DNA from: Siphonodentalium dalli
Taxonomy: Eukaryota; Mollusca; Scaphopoda; Gadilida; Siphonodentaliidae
Length of the DNA stretch: 64,000 nucleotides
Assembly: GCA_032622095.1 (NCBI GenBank)
Contig: CP136067.1
Coordinates: 180,826,556-180,890,555 of the forward strand
Reading direction: 5' to 3'
Made by a program: the position numbers and the translations under genes. The notes beneath the pieces are model-generated. The model made no database searches, had not been told where the DNA came from, and saw only the letters and a program-made list of their open reading frames with translations. Shown here one piece after another: positions 45,185 to 55,439 of this stretch (within the stretch, counting starts at the first letter, position 1; every line of letters starts with the position of its first letter).

Positions 45185-45349
45185 GATTCGCAGACCGATG
45201 TGATCTGTTTCATATCTGTGGTAGTTCTATCTGAATTGTATTGGACTGATTCGCAGACCGATGTGATCTGTTTCATATCTGTGGTAGTTCTATCTGAATT
45301 GTATTGGACTGATTCGCAGACCGATGCAATCTTTTCCTATCTCTGTAAC
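45185..45349 (-). repeat. 63-bp tandem duplication of the COPA stop-codon region
   Basis: Starts fall at 45185, 45248 and 45311 with identical period; the third copy is partial. Read on the minus strand, each unit holds the codons for IGLRISPIQFR, the stop TAG, and 27 bases of 3' UTR. The middle copy is essentially identical to the coding one, and the distal copy diverges after RI. Because 63 is a multiple of three, the copies are in the same frame, separated only by the stop. Confidence 0.95.
45290..45349 (-). CDS. COPA terminal coding exon
   Basis: Minus strand, entered through TTTTACAG and starting in phase 0 after the exon at 48187. It encodes VTEIGKDCIGLRISPIQFR and TAG (45290-45292). 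The last residues of alpha-COP are extremely conserved in animals (typically VTEIGKDVIGLRISPLQFR), so the match fixes the gene end; the only differences are Cys for Val and Ile for Leu. This C-terminal domain of alpha-COP binds epsilon-COP in the COPI coat on Golgi membranes. The exon's 3' half and stop have been tandemly duplicated downstream. Confidence 0.97.
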   Translation of the reverse strand, partial: VTEIGKDCIGLRISPIQFR

Positions 45350-45616
45350 CTGTAAAAGAGAACCAGTACATCGTCACAACATGAGATGGCAGAGATTTAG
45401 CAAAGGATGAGTAGTATGTGGATGGGACATAGGGAAGTGGATGGTAGCGTGATAGTGTAATTTCAAGTTATTTTACTAGAAATATTAGGAATTTTTGTTA
45501 GTAAGGCCCCCCCATTAAATTAAATTGTAATTCAATTGAGTATTTGTCACTAAAAACAAGCATTCTGATTGGACGAGAGCGGCTAACTTCAGTTTTCGAT
45601 TCACCGACATTGGCCG

Positions 45617-45840
45617 CTTCAGCGTGCATCGAATCTGAATGTAGCATGGTCAAATTTCATCGGCACAGAACGAGTAGCGAAATGAGCACACCCACGCGTT
45701 GTTGTCTATAGATACCGTTCATCGGCTGCTTCAGCGTGCATCAAATCTGAATGTGGCACGGTACAATTTCATCGGAGCAGAACGGAGTAGCGAAACGAGC
45801 CAACCCACCCCACAGGAAATGATTACGGAGCAGTGTTCCG
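45617..45840. repeat. 112-bp tandem duplication
   Basis: CTTCAGCGTGCATCRAATCTGAATGTRGCAYGG, TTTCATCGG and GAACGRAGTAGCGAAAYGAGC occur at 45617 and again 112 bp later, with a few differences. It lies in the last COPA intron. Confidence 0.8.
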
Positions 45841-45983
45841 AGTAACGCAATGAACAAACCAAACAATTTGTGCACGGTGACAACGGCAAAATGAAAGTCT
45901 TGATTCGTGTCATGAAAATGACTAAACGATACTTTTTATACAGTTTTTTTTGCAAATTCCTTGCTAGATTGAATTACAATGAA

Positions 45984-46115
45984 GATAAACGTACCCTGTT
46001 TCGTTGTACATTCTGGGATTCGAGCATGAAAACAGTTTGTGAACTTGCCGGCAAGTTCACAAACTGTTTTCATGCTCGAATCCCAGAATGTACAACGAAA
46101 CAGGGTACGTTTATC
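45984..46115. repeat. Perfect 132-bp palindrome, no spacer
   Basis: The 66-bp arms are exactly complementary, meeting at TTGCCGGCAA (centre between 46049 and 46050). It starts GATAAACGTACCCTG and ends CAGGGTACGTTTATC. Flanking bases (ATGAA / TCCTA) do not pair and no target duplication is evident. Confidence 0.98.
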
Positions 46116-46267
46116 TCCTAAATATCTGTGTTCTCGGTAAATTGAATCTCAATTTTGAGATGCAGAGAGAGGCTATTTATTTATATTTTTCTAAAAAATC
46201 TGGAAAACATGCTCCATAAACAAAAATAAATTTTCAAATCCAATATTTATAACAGAAAATATTGAAA

Positions 46268-46873
46268 ACAAAAGTGTCAATGACACTGTAGCTCAACTTG
46301 AAGCGGAGATAATTTCATGTGTTACAGTCTATGGAGCGATTTGGGATGCATAAAGCTGAAATGTCTAAGTAATACTAGATGTGATCATGAAGAGATATAT
46401 ATAATTTAAAATCCAAGATGGCCACTGGCAAAAACAAATTATGGCTCCCATCTAGAGGTCACCAGAAAGGTCCATATGAAGTTTGGTGATCGGATGAGGA
46501 ATGGACTGTAGAGGGTGCAAATGATTTGGTCATGCAAAGAGCAAAATCCAAGATGGCTGCCAGCAGCCATGTTTTTCATCGAAACATTTTCAAATTTGAT
46601 AGCTCCCATCTAGAGGTGATCCTAAACATGCCTCTATATTTTCAAAACAATTCTACAATAAATGCAGGCTGCAGGGTGTGCCACTGGATTCAAATTTGAA
46701 ATCCGAGATGGCTGCTGTCAGCCATGTTTTAAAAAAAAATTTGGTGACGATCGGATGAGAGATACGACCTGTATGGTGTGCTAATGGAAATTGTTGATGG
46801 ACAGACACACAGATGCCAACCCATGGAAATAGCTCAAACTTGACCTCATCAAGTTGAGCGGTTGAGCTAAATA
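46268..46873 (+). mobile_element. Short Helentron/pearl-like modular element
   Basis: The same 5' signature (AGTGTCAATGACACTGTAGC, CTCAACTTG) and 3' hairpin (ATAGCTCAAACTTGA.. TCAAGTTGAG..GAGCTAAA) as 39685-43372. It has only about three degenerate modules (AAATCCAAGATGGC.., GAGGTCAYC.., GATCGGATGAG) and an ACAGACACACAGATG stretch before the end. Confidence 0.6.
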
Positions 46874-47254
46874 TGATTGACGAGGCCTTTTTTTTTTATT
46901 TCAGAGAGGGAGGGGCTTGAGAAAACGGATGTTTATTTTTTTGGCCTATACTATATCAAATTATTTGGCTAGTTTTTTTTATCGACTCTGAACAAATTAA
47001 GTCATCTATTTGTGCAAATGACTATTTTAGTTACTTTTTCAGAAGTGAAGCTGAACAAATTATTACAATATTTTTATCTTAGATATCTAATGACAATAAT
47101 GAGGGTATAATATTAACCAACTGCACTATTTATTCAGTTCAACATATAAACTGATAACTTCTTTATTCCATACTCTATGAGATTCTTACAACCCTTGTCC
47201 AATTAAGATCTTATTAGAGTTATAAAATGCACAGAGATGACAACAAAAGACCGC

Positions 47255-47625
47255 TTCAGTCATCAGAATTGATTAATTGCCAAAAAATAATGCTAACAAC
47301 TGTCATAGTATAAATTGCCCGAAACATGGTATTTATCAATATTTGTTCGACGAAATTTGGCCTTGTTATCAACACAAGGCCTCTTGATTTTAGAGTTATC
47401 CATCTTCATCTGCAATTTGGTACGAGACTGTCGGCTCGTCAACTTTTTCTGGGCCACTAATAAGTATCAATGGTGAAAAATAATAATTTCAAAAATTGAT
47501 ATCTAATAACTCTGAGCTTTGGTAGGTGGGTTCCTTGACTCGAATCAAATATGTTTTACCCTTGAATCCAAATAAATAGAAATTGAGGGGCGCTTCATCG
47601 GATTATGCATCTTTAATATATTTCC
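47255..47625. repeat. Family C copy
   Basis: CAGTCATCAGAATTGATTAA, CACTTGATTTTAGAGTTATCC-type blocks, GATATCTAATAACTCTGAGC and CGGATTATGCATCTTTAAT match the complex at 34082-35600 in the same module order. Confidence 0.7.
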
Positions 47626-47799
47626 ATATTCAACAGTACTGGACTGGAATTTCCAAGTCTTAAAATAACGAAACTCCACCTTCATGGAATAGTACCAGTT
47701 CTCCCGGCAGTGTTCTATGGAGTACTAATGGAGAGGGGGGCTGCTTGGAGTTTGAACAAGAGAATCGCTAGGGCATGGCAAAATACGCATGTGGTATTT

Positions 47800-48110
47800 T
47801 CAACAATGGGCTATAATTCAGGTGAATATTGGCAGGCAGAACCCAAACCTGAACTTGACCTGTATTTTGGGCTAGTAAACCCACATACCAAATTTCATTC
47901 CATTCAATTCAGACTTACTAAAGTTATCAGTCGGAAATGAAAATTAAATGCAAATTCCTACAAAAAAGGCCGTAACTCTGGTGATAATTGGCAGGCAGAA
48001 CCCAAATTCGAACTTGACATGTATTTTGGGCAAGTAAAGTCACATACCAAATTTCAATCCAGACTTACTAAAGTTATCATCCGGAACGAAAAAAGCAGAC
48101 CAATAACATA
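47800..48110. repeat. Two modules of the ~165-bp family
   Basis: Each has GGCAGGCAGAACCCAAAYY, GAACTTGACMTGTATTTTGG, CACATACCAAATTTC and ACTAAAGTTATCAKYCGGAA, as at 27690 and 32590. It ends 80 bp from COPA exon 48187. Confidence 0.7.
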
Positions 48111-48186
48111 ATAGGTTATTTTTTTTCAAGACAGGCATTTAAAAATGACCTGCATACAACTCAACAAAGGAGTAGAGATGTCTTAC

Positions 48187-48268
48187 CTGTGTCGCACGAC
48201 AGACTTGTCCTTTGTATTCCGGCAGATAACAGGCTCCACTCAGAGGGCATTTTACTACAGGTTTACCT
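48187..48268 (-). CDS. COPA exon (penultimate)
   Basis: The acceptor TTATCCAG precedes the exon; the donor is CAG followed by GTAAGA. It encodes 27 residues, [20 protein letters not shown] and QVCRATQ, plus the base completing a split Arg codon. It matches the alpha-COP C-terminal segment with the conserved Cys pairs ([12 protein letters not shown]). Phase joins exactly with exon 49574 (AG + A) and with the terminal exon. Confidence 0.97.
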
Positions 48269-48832
48269 CTGGATAAGAAATGTAAAATATTTAATCATTA
48301 AGAGCTGATAACAGTAAAGACGTATTGGTGTCAGTGAGCATCTTTGGTCCTAGACTTAGTTCCTCTGTGTTTACCACTAGGCACACTATATTTATAGCAG
48401 GTCTTTAACGGAAGAATAAAGGTAAAAATTTTATAGCTATAAATTTTTTGGGCATTTTGGTCAATTTATTAAAATAAAAGCTAAAATCGGTTAACCCGTT
48501 CTCTACTGAATACTTTTCGATGAGTAGTTGTCCCCTAGGAAATGTTCATATATGTCATTTGTTGAACTTATTATCTGAACATATCCCATGTCATCTGCTT
48601 TTATACCCTGAACATCCCTACAGATGAATAATAGACCCTTCAAATGTAAACTTTTATAACTGAATGGGAGAATCCAATAAGTAAAGAAAGGGTTAATATT
48701 TCATTTTATTTAGGCTTGAGTTTCTTTTCCAGCATTTATCCATATATTAGAAGGTGATGGATAAATAATATCATCCTCTTCAAAATTTGTTGTTGGAGAA
48801 AATATGCTACTATGTACTGCTCTCAATGACAC

Positions 48833-49223
48833 TTAAAGATGGTCTATCTCTTCCTAAACATGTTTAATATAGTTTCCTGGGTATAAAGTAATAAATATGA
48901 ATCGATGACACCCGTCCGTAAACACTTTTATCAATTGATATTGATTTTATATCGTTATTTTCTTATATAATGCGATAATAAAATGAGACATATTTTCATT
49001 ACTATTTTTAGATAAGAGTTATATCGCGCATGGTATGCTCCGAATAAACGCGAGCCATAAAATTACCCTAATTGATTGTATTCTAGACCAGAAAATTCGA
49101 AATAAAATCAATATTAATTGATAGAAGTGTTTCAACACAGGGGTCTTCGATTCATATTTCTTATATTATACCCAGGAAGCTATATAAATCTTGCTATAGG
49201 AAGATATAGATCATCTTTAAATA
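48833..49223. mobile_element. ~390-bp palindromic MITE in a COPA intron
   Basis: Termini AAAGATGGTCTATCTCTTCC and GGAAGATATAGATCATCTTT are inverted, each bordered by TTAA or TA. Inner arms TATGAATCGATGACACC / GGGTCTTCGATTCATAT and AATTGATATTGATTTTAT / ATAAAATCAATATTAATT also pair. The CATCTTTAA terminus resembles the family C ends. Confidence 0.75.
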
Positions 49224-49573
49224 AGTATGGATGATAATATTACTGTATTAACAGACAAATCAGTCCTTTACACAAGTGGAATGGTGCGAGAGTAACAATT
49301 TGTTCCCTTGATTTCAATGACAAGAGCAAATTGCACAAAAACAAAGATATGATGTATTCAATCTTCAAAATAAATTTTTTAATAAGATATAATTGGCTAA
49401 GTCATTTAATTATAACACAATTTGAAAGCTTTCAACTCTGAAAATTCATTCAACTTTAGGTTTGGAGTCACTTGGTCTTTGAATGAACGAGAGCAATTTC
49501 ACCCGTCTCATGTAAAGGACTGACACATGGATTCATTGGTTCACTGCTCTGCATGTTGATAATCAGAACAAAC

Positions 49574-49686
49574 CTGTATATAGCCGTGTAAGATGCAGCA
49601 CATATATCAAATGGATTGTGTTCGTCGTATACTAGCTGGTGTTCATCAATAGGATTCTTTTCACAGGCTGCCATGATCTTGCGTGT
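49574..49686 (-). CDS. COPA exon
   Basis: The acceptor TTATTACAG leads into [20 protein letters not shown] and [17 protein letters not shown], ending in AG of a split Arg codon at the donor GTTTGT. The motif [11 protein letters not shown] is a hallmark of the alpha-COP C-terminus. Phase agrees with both neighbours (37 codons + 2 bases). Confidence 0.97.
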
Positions 49687-49861
49687 CTGTAATAATACAT
49701 AGATAATGTACATTAGGCCATATAAACTTAATAGTTTGTTTCTCAGGGATTTTCTTTTTCAAAGTGATGAGGGAGGCAGTTATTTATATTTATTATTTTT
49801 TTCAAATTAATTTTGTGGTGAGGCAGGTATTTATATATATAATATTTATCGGAGTCCCATA

Positions 49862-50702
49862 TTAAGGAATAATACTGGATATGGACACTATAGTGAAACA
49901 GGACAGCTGACCATCATATAATCCCCTTAATTTTTTAATAAAGATTGGTATAAAGTTGTATAGAGGAGACAGTTTAAGATGAATGGTTTCTTTCAAATCA
50001 AACAGTGCTGTTTTTATTTCCTTCCACAACTCAGCTTTCAGGAAAGGCTGCTCAAGCGTTTTCCCCAACTGCTCGGTGAAATCCATAAGCTTCAGACTGT
50101 CTAGTCGTGGCACTCCATGCTTTGACGTTTTGGGGTCATTATAGCCAAAGAACTTGCGAAGTGATTCTGGATCATGATACGCTCTATCTTCTAGTTTAGA
50201 AATGTGTGGCCCCACATACCACAATGCATCACAAACACTAGATACGAACTGTCGACCGACACTGTCCAGACTATCCCGTCGGAAACCAACTTTTTTTCTC
50301 CTGCAACCAATCAATGAATGAGTTGGTTAACTCATCACGTTTATTTTTTACATTGACAGTTTTTGGCAAAACCATCTCTTTGCCACTGGTCATCATCATC
50401 GATAACACGTCATCAGTTACTTTCACATTGGCGGCCGGTGGAACATCGTTTCCGATTACAATTTTGAAGTATCTTCCAAATACTGCAATCACCTCAGACA
50501 CTTTTATTTCAGGAGAAAGTTCGTCAAAATCGCCGGTTTTTGTTCTCCCCACCGCTACCGTAAATTCACCGATGCTTGCACCGTCAACATCTTTCGTTTT
50601 CTCAGTATAATCCTCCCCCATTTGACGAACGGATTTCGACTTTTCGACAGATATGATTGTCCAACATCGGTCACCGATAGAAATATTGACCAACGTAGCC
50701 AT
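49862..50702 (-). pseudogene. Unidentified single-exon gene nested in a COPA intron, one frameshift
   Basis: On the minus strand ATG 50702 opens MATLVNISIGDRCWTIIS and runs to about 50290, where a run of seven A (plus T 50291-50297) changes the frame. The second frame then continues (VGFRRDSLDSVGRQF.., WYVGPHISKLEDRAYHDPES, KFFGYNDP) to TAA 49862, giving about 280 residues in all. Dropping one A would restore continuity, so either a homopolymer sequencing error or a genuine pseudogenising slip is possible. No domain is recognised. Just upstream on the plus strand is CCGGAAGT (50720-50727, ETS-like), and the start itself reads CAAAATGGC (YY1-like), as in TATA-less promoters. Same strand as COPA, ending 175 bp before COPA exon 49574. 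Confidence 0.55.
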
Positions 50703-51239
50703 TTTGATCTTGTCACTAACCGGAAGTTATCGCCCTTGGTGAATGTAAATTCCGGTTAGCCGGATAGATTTGCACTTTACGTATGTAAACTTTTAAGAAG
50801 AATTATTCGGGCCGGGGTGGTTTGGGACATGCAGTATTTAAATATTTATTATTTTATAGGTGCCAATAAATAAGGGGGAGGCGCAGGTTTTTGGGGGACG
50901 CGGCGATCCCTGAGAAACGAACTATTAAGTGTGTATGGCCTTATGGCTACCAAACAATCGTGATATTATGCGAGTAAAGGAATATTTGAACTCATAGATA
51001 ACAAAGAGGCTGGACCATGGTTGCTGGGATACCCCCATGGTCGGAAACCAAATTGTGAAAAAAAATGTGATGAATGAACAAATTACTTGACAATTCTAAC
51101 AAATGACGGATGGAAATCCAACATTTTCAGATAAACAAGGAGGGATAACTCTTGAACGAACAAGAGGTGTGACTGTCCCAATGGGACTAAGGATACCCCC
51201 CCGTGTTTTTAAAATACTAAGATGTTTCACATGTCAGTA
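50703..51239. other. Intronic sequence upstream of the nested ORF
   Basis: Contains the promoter-like CCGGAAGT and an inverted GGTTAG/CTAACC pair (50713-50760). Otherwise nothing recognised. Confidence 0.4.
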
Positions 51240-52700
51240 AACATTTAGTTAAATTAATAAAATAACAGTTCCGATTGCAGGTGCACAACCCTAACCCTAA
51301 TCTTAAACCTATTGACCTTAAAATGTAGGAATAAAAGCTCGGACAAAATTATGCATGTTGCGAAAATGTCGAAAAATGGGACGAACTCCACAAAAAAAAG
51401 TCGGACAGACGTCATAATCACAGGTGCACAGCAAGCCTTGAAATAATTATTGACATGGTGCCTGTCAAAATGACAGACACCAAATGGATGGTGGCTGTCA
51501 TTTTCTGGGCGGTGTCTGTCAAAATTATGTGCTGTCAATTGTTCTCATATCTTATTTTTATGTGATAAATAATGCTGCAATACCATGTAAAATAATCTTC
51601 TGTGACCTTCAAAAGTGACTCAGTGTTACTGCTACAATCATGCTTTGTTTTTAATAGAAATTTGTCGATCCATCAACCCAAGATCTATTAAAGTCCTTTC
51701 AAATTTCAATTTCCTTGACTTCGGGGATGCTGTATTTGCATTTTAAAGTGGATAACAACCCCCTTCTTGTCTGCCTCGAATTGCAACCACTGAATAATTA
51801 TAAGGTAGTGCTCTGGCAATTCGGAAATCCATTTGTGAACTGTGGTTACTTTTACTGTTCAACCAGTGATCCCCCGCCCTCGTTTCATTATTTCATGTCA
51901 TTAAATACAGCTTTAAACGGCCGTACATCTATCGTATTGCTAGACAAGGAGTACAGGCATTTTTTGTTTCTTAATTATTATTTAAAAATTGTATAAATGA
52001 CCTTGATTTAAAACGGAAGTGTTAAAAGGTGAACGGTAAGCCAATAATTACGAACCGCACTTAAAACGAAACGAAACTTCCAAGTTGCTGACGCGATTAA
52101 AGAACAACGCGATATCTGATATAGTCATAAGAAACTACACGATACATTAACGTATCTAATGGTTTTGTTCTGTCCAATCCAGATTTGCAAAAATAAATTG
52201 ATAGAAATGACTTATCCAGTTATATTTTATCTGATGGGATCATGGGAGTAGAAATATGCTGTCGGACAAAATGTCCAACCAGACGCAAATTGTGTCGGTC
52301 AAAGCTGCTTTGGCGACTGTCATTGACCGTGACCGACCACTTATTTCAAGCCTTGGTGCACAGGTTCCCATGGTACTAAATATCAGTGCCAAGATTAAAA
52401 AACATTGACATAAAAATGTAGGAATAAAAGCTCGGACAAAATTATACATGTTGCGAAAAATTTCTAAGTCGAAAAAGGGGGCATAACTCCACCAAAAAAA
52501 GTCCGACAGACATCATAATTGCAGGTGCACAGGTTCCCATGGTGGTTGATGTCTGTGCCAAGTTTCATGGAAAATGATCATAAAACGACTGAGAAAAACT
52601 CCGGACAAATTTGTGTCCACGGACGGATGACGGACAAACAAGCCGATTCCAGTATACCCCCACAACTTTGTTGCGGGGGGTATAAAAATGTGAACAACGT
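51240..52700. repeat. Modular repeat interrupted by a hAT-like MITE
   Basis: 51270-51431 and 52356-52690 belong to one modular repeat: AAAATGTAGGAATAAAAGCT, CGGACAAAATTATNCATGTT, GCGAAAA.., TCGGACAGACRTCATAAT and GCAGGTGCACAGGTTCCCAT recur. It ends with ACGGACGGATGACGGACAAA and CCCCCACAACTTTGTTGCGG GGGG (a short stem). The insertion at 51432-52355 duplicated GTGCACAG. Confidence 0.75.
51432..52355. mobile_element. 924-bp hAT-like element with CAAGCCTTG ends
   Basis: Starts CAAGCCTTGAAATAA and ends TTATTTCAAGCCTTG, flanked by a perfect 8-bp duplication GTGCACAG (51424-51431, 52356-52363). It shares its terminus with the double-hairpin MITEs at 58272, 60199 and 61727, but its interior is unrelated, with no GAATGAGGTCC hairpin. 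Subterminal GTCATTTTGACAG / CTGTCATTGACCG words recur. The frames at 51715-51996 and on the minus strand have no recognised motif. Confidence 0.8.
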
Positions 52701-53887
52701 CAATGAACCCTCTTTTGAAAGCCGTCCTGATTCCAAACCTGCATACCAAATTTGTGGTGGGAGGATGGGCGAACAGCCAATGTAGTCTGTGTTAAATGTG
52801 TCATTACTGGTTTGAAGGTTTCATTATTTTACAAAACTGGGAAAGTTTACAAAAAAGTGAACAATTTGGATATGCAACAGCATATTTGTATTCAGTGAAG
52901 ACTAACTCTGTGTTATTGGTTAAAGGAAAATAGCTCAATTTCTGAATTCTGTCATCTGCGCTTTCAAGATATTTTTTTCAAACTGCTACTATAACTCTTT
53001 TTCTATTTCAAATATTTCTCAACTCTAACATAGCTCTATCAGGTGGAAGAAGCTTATTTACTGACATTCACTCCATCATGGGTTGAAAATGATCATTTTG
53101 ATTCCAAAAATTGGTAAAATTAAGCGTTTTGTGTGTGCAAACCAAGGAGCATAACTCAGTGAATAATTTTACGAAGAAGCTAAAGTACAGACATATGATT
53201 ACGCCTACAATTTAAAACATGCTTGATGGGACCTATGCCAAAGATAAGGGCTCAGCATAGATTTGAAGTACATTACCCCCTCCTAGGTTGGAAAAAATTT
53301 ATGGAAGTCGTGTATTGCTACCTCAGACAATTTTTTTCTTCTGAATCAATGAGGGAGGGAGTACTGTATTTTTTTTTTTTTTTTTGTGTGCACATCATAA
53401 GCATGGATTATGATAGCTTCCTTGTCTAGTAATTGTCAGAAAATGTAGAGGGAACTTGTTATGCATATACACTCATTTAATCTGATATAAAAATTACATT
53501 GTGCAACTGGTATGACCTATATTGGGATTATCTATAACGCCCCTGACTATTCATAAATGTTGTCTATAAATGGACACCTCTCCATTGCAACATGTGATCC
53601 TAAATTTCCTACAGTGCCTTCCAATTGTTCTGGAGTCACATATGTGGCATGCTTGGTAGGTCATGCACTTAACACTATGATTGGTATTAGTTAAGCACAT
53701 GTACATTCCATTCTATTGTGTTCTACATCTCTTACTGTAATTTTTTATCTTCATAACAATGAATGCCATTTTTTGCAGAAAAAAACCCCGAAATATTAGG
53801 GGGGAAACCTACTTTTTTGAGGTGTTTAATTATTTTATTTGTTTATTTGTTGAAATTATAAGTGGACAAAGAATATCCATTAATTAC
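52701..53887 (-). other. COPA intron, unique-looking part
   Basis: No gene or structured repeat recognised; a run of about 20 T lies at 53365-53385. Confidence 0.4.
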
Positions 53888-54049
53888 CTGTGTTGATACA
53901 TCTGGTTTGGGGCCTAGCTCTAATAATCGTCGGGCGAATGTTGCCGCTGTTTTGTAGTTTTTCATTTTGAAGAAGAGGTTAAGAGCTGTTCGTAATGTCA
54001 ATATTAAATGCACTGGTTGTAATTTGCAATGTGTGAAGTAAGCAGCCAT
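53888..54049 (-). CDS. COPA exon
   Basis: Phase-0 exon of 54 codons: [54 protein letters not shown]. The acceptor is TTTCCTTTCAG and the donor CAG followed by GTAATT. [24 protein letters not shown] is diagnostic for the helical C-terminal domain of alpha-COP that binds epsilon-COP. Its acceptor and first 21 bases have been duplicated immediately upstream (54087-54144). Confidence 0.97.
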
Positions 54050-54144
54050 CTGAAAGGAAAATAATAAGAGGTTATAAAGAACCAGAATGTGTGAAGTAAG
54101 CAGCCATCTGAAAGGAAAATAATAAGACGTTATAAAGAACCAGA
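54029..54144 (-). repeat. 58-bp tandem duplication of a COPA 3' splice site
   Basis: Two adjacent 58-bp units (54029-54086 and 54087-54144) differ at one base (GAGG/GACG). Each has, on the minus strand, a pyrimidine-rich tract, TTTCCTTTCAG and the first ~7 codons of the exon (ATGGCTGCTTACTTCACACA). Confidence 0.97.
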
Positions 54145-54190
54145 AAAAAACAATCAGAACATACACATTTTTTGTAAAATTTTTTACATA

Positions 54191-55267
54191 CAGTAAAACC
54201 TGTCTTGAGAGATCACCGTCAACGGCGACCACCTGCTATTTCCGACCGCATTTCCTGTTCACCGACTGGTTTATTCTATATATCACCTTCAATGTGCGAC
54301 CACCTGTCAAACGCGACAGCGACCACCTAATATTTGGTTCAAACACGAATTTCACCTGCATTGAGAGACCACCCCAATTTATTAACGAAGAAAGAAACAT
54401 AAACGTCGGTTAAACTATGCAGTATTGCACGTGAAAAGACACAAGTTTGATACAAGTTACAACCGGATATGAGTGATCGTCTTCATCAATTTATCTAACC
54501 GCTCTGGTACCTCACTATACAAATGTGTGTATACTGTTAAACATTAAATGCTAACTAGACACAAAATCCTCTCTGATGGTCCCAAATGTCGCATCCACAA
54601 ATAAAAAAATATGAAAGTCGTTGAGTTAAGAGTTTGAAGTTTGAACAAGCCCGTGTCACATAATATTAGTAAGCGAAACCGAAAGTACAAAATACGAAAT
54701 TTCCGATATGACAAATGGACTCGTCTTAACGTTTACCTCAGACATAAATGGACACGTTCTGTGTGCGTGCATAGTGCGACTCAATGTTATTCGTGTATGC
54801 GTGGTATTATCTGATATTTAATTGGCTTCAGACTGGAGGCCATTAACAAATTGGTCCATATTTGTTTTGACAAATGATTCAATCAGCCCGTTGGAGAACA
54901 ATTAATTAATATAATGATGGATTATGAGGGATGCCCAAACTGTGAAAATGGTTTTAGTGGATGCGTGTCCCGCGGCTTACTTAATGTAAATAATTAAAAT
55001 ATACTCGTGGTGTTGTATAAAAGCATTTGATAGTTTGTAAGTTCTTAAACTTCAATCATGGACCGTTTTTCTAAATATGTAACGCCACAGAAAAAACGTT
55101 TAATTCTCACTCTTGTTATTATGAGATTATATCTTTGTGCTTTTTGAATAGCTGATCCATGTTCTAATCAATAATCTTACAGTACATAATTTAACTTTTT
55201 TGGTATACCACTCTATTGGAAGACCACCTGTTTTGAAAATGGGTGGTCTCTCAAGACAGGTTTTACT
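54191..55267. mobile_element. Pogo/Tigger-like non-autonomous element
   Basis: Left end, after TA, is CAGTAAAACCTGTCTTGAGA and the right end is its inverse (TCTCAAGACAGGTTTTACT), 21-22 bp matching. Next to these, GACCACCTG words repeat in both arms. CAGT(A/C)AAACC termini at a TA target are typical of Tc/mariner Pogo-Tigger families. No transposase. The right border lacks a clean GTA, so decay there is likely; a further GGTTTTACTGTA occurs at about 56119. Confidence 0.65.
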
Positions 55268-55361
55268 CAGTCTGGGTGAACGTCGACTCTACATTTGAAA
55301 TCTAGAGTCTGGAGCTAATGTCGCCAAAACCATTTCTATTCAGCGAAGGGCTTCCCCAAAA

Positions 55362-55414
55362 TGACGTCACGGATTTTTAAAAATACATCGATGATTGAGA
55401 GGTGTCCCCACGTG
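55362..55414 (+). promoter_or_regulatory. CRE and E-box upstream of the ZAD-like exon
   Basis: A perfect TGACGTCA (55362-55369) and a CACGTG (55409-55414) lie 71 and 26 bp before the ATG at 55440. Whether they are used is unknown. Confidence 0.4.
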
Positions 55415-55439
55415 TTATTTGTTGTGCTTCGCAATAACA

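Larger units (their letters stand above)
45350..48186 (-). other. COPA last intron
   Basis: Bounded by GTAAGA (donor, 48186 downward) and TTTTACAG (acceptor at 45350). It contains the 112-bp duplication at 45617-45840, the perfect palindrome at 45984-46115, the modular repeat at 46268-46873, a family C copy at 47255-47625 and modules at 47800-48105. Confidence 0.9.

Noticed and set aside
45164-45355. Plus-strand 63-codon ORF with a 21-residue repeat
   Set aside because: It is the complement of the duplicated COPA terminal exon on the minus strand.
51285-51300. CCCTAACCCTAA telomere-like motif
   Set aside because: Only about two units, inside an interspersed repeat; no array.
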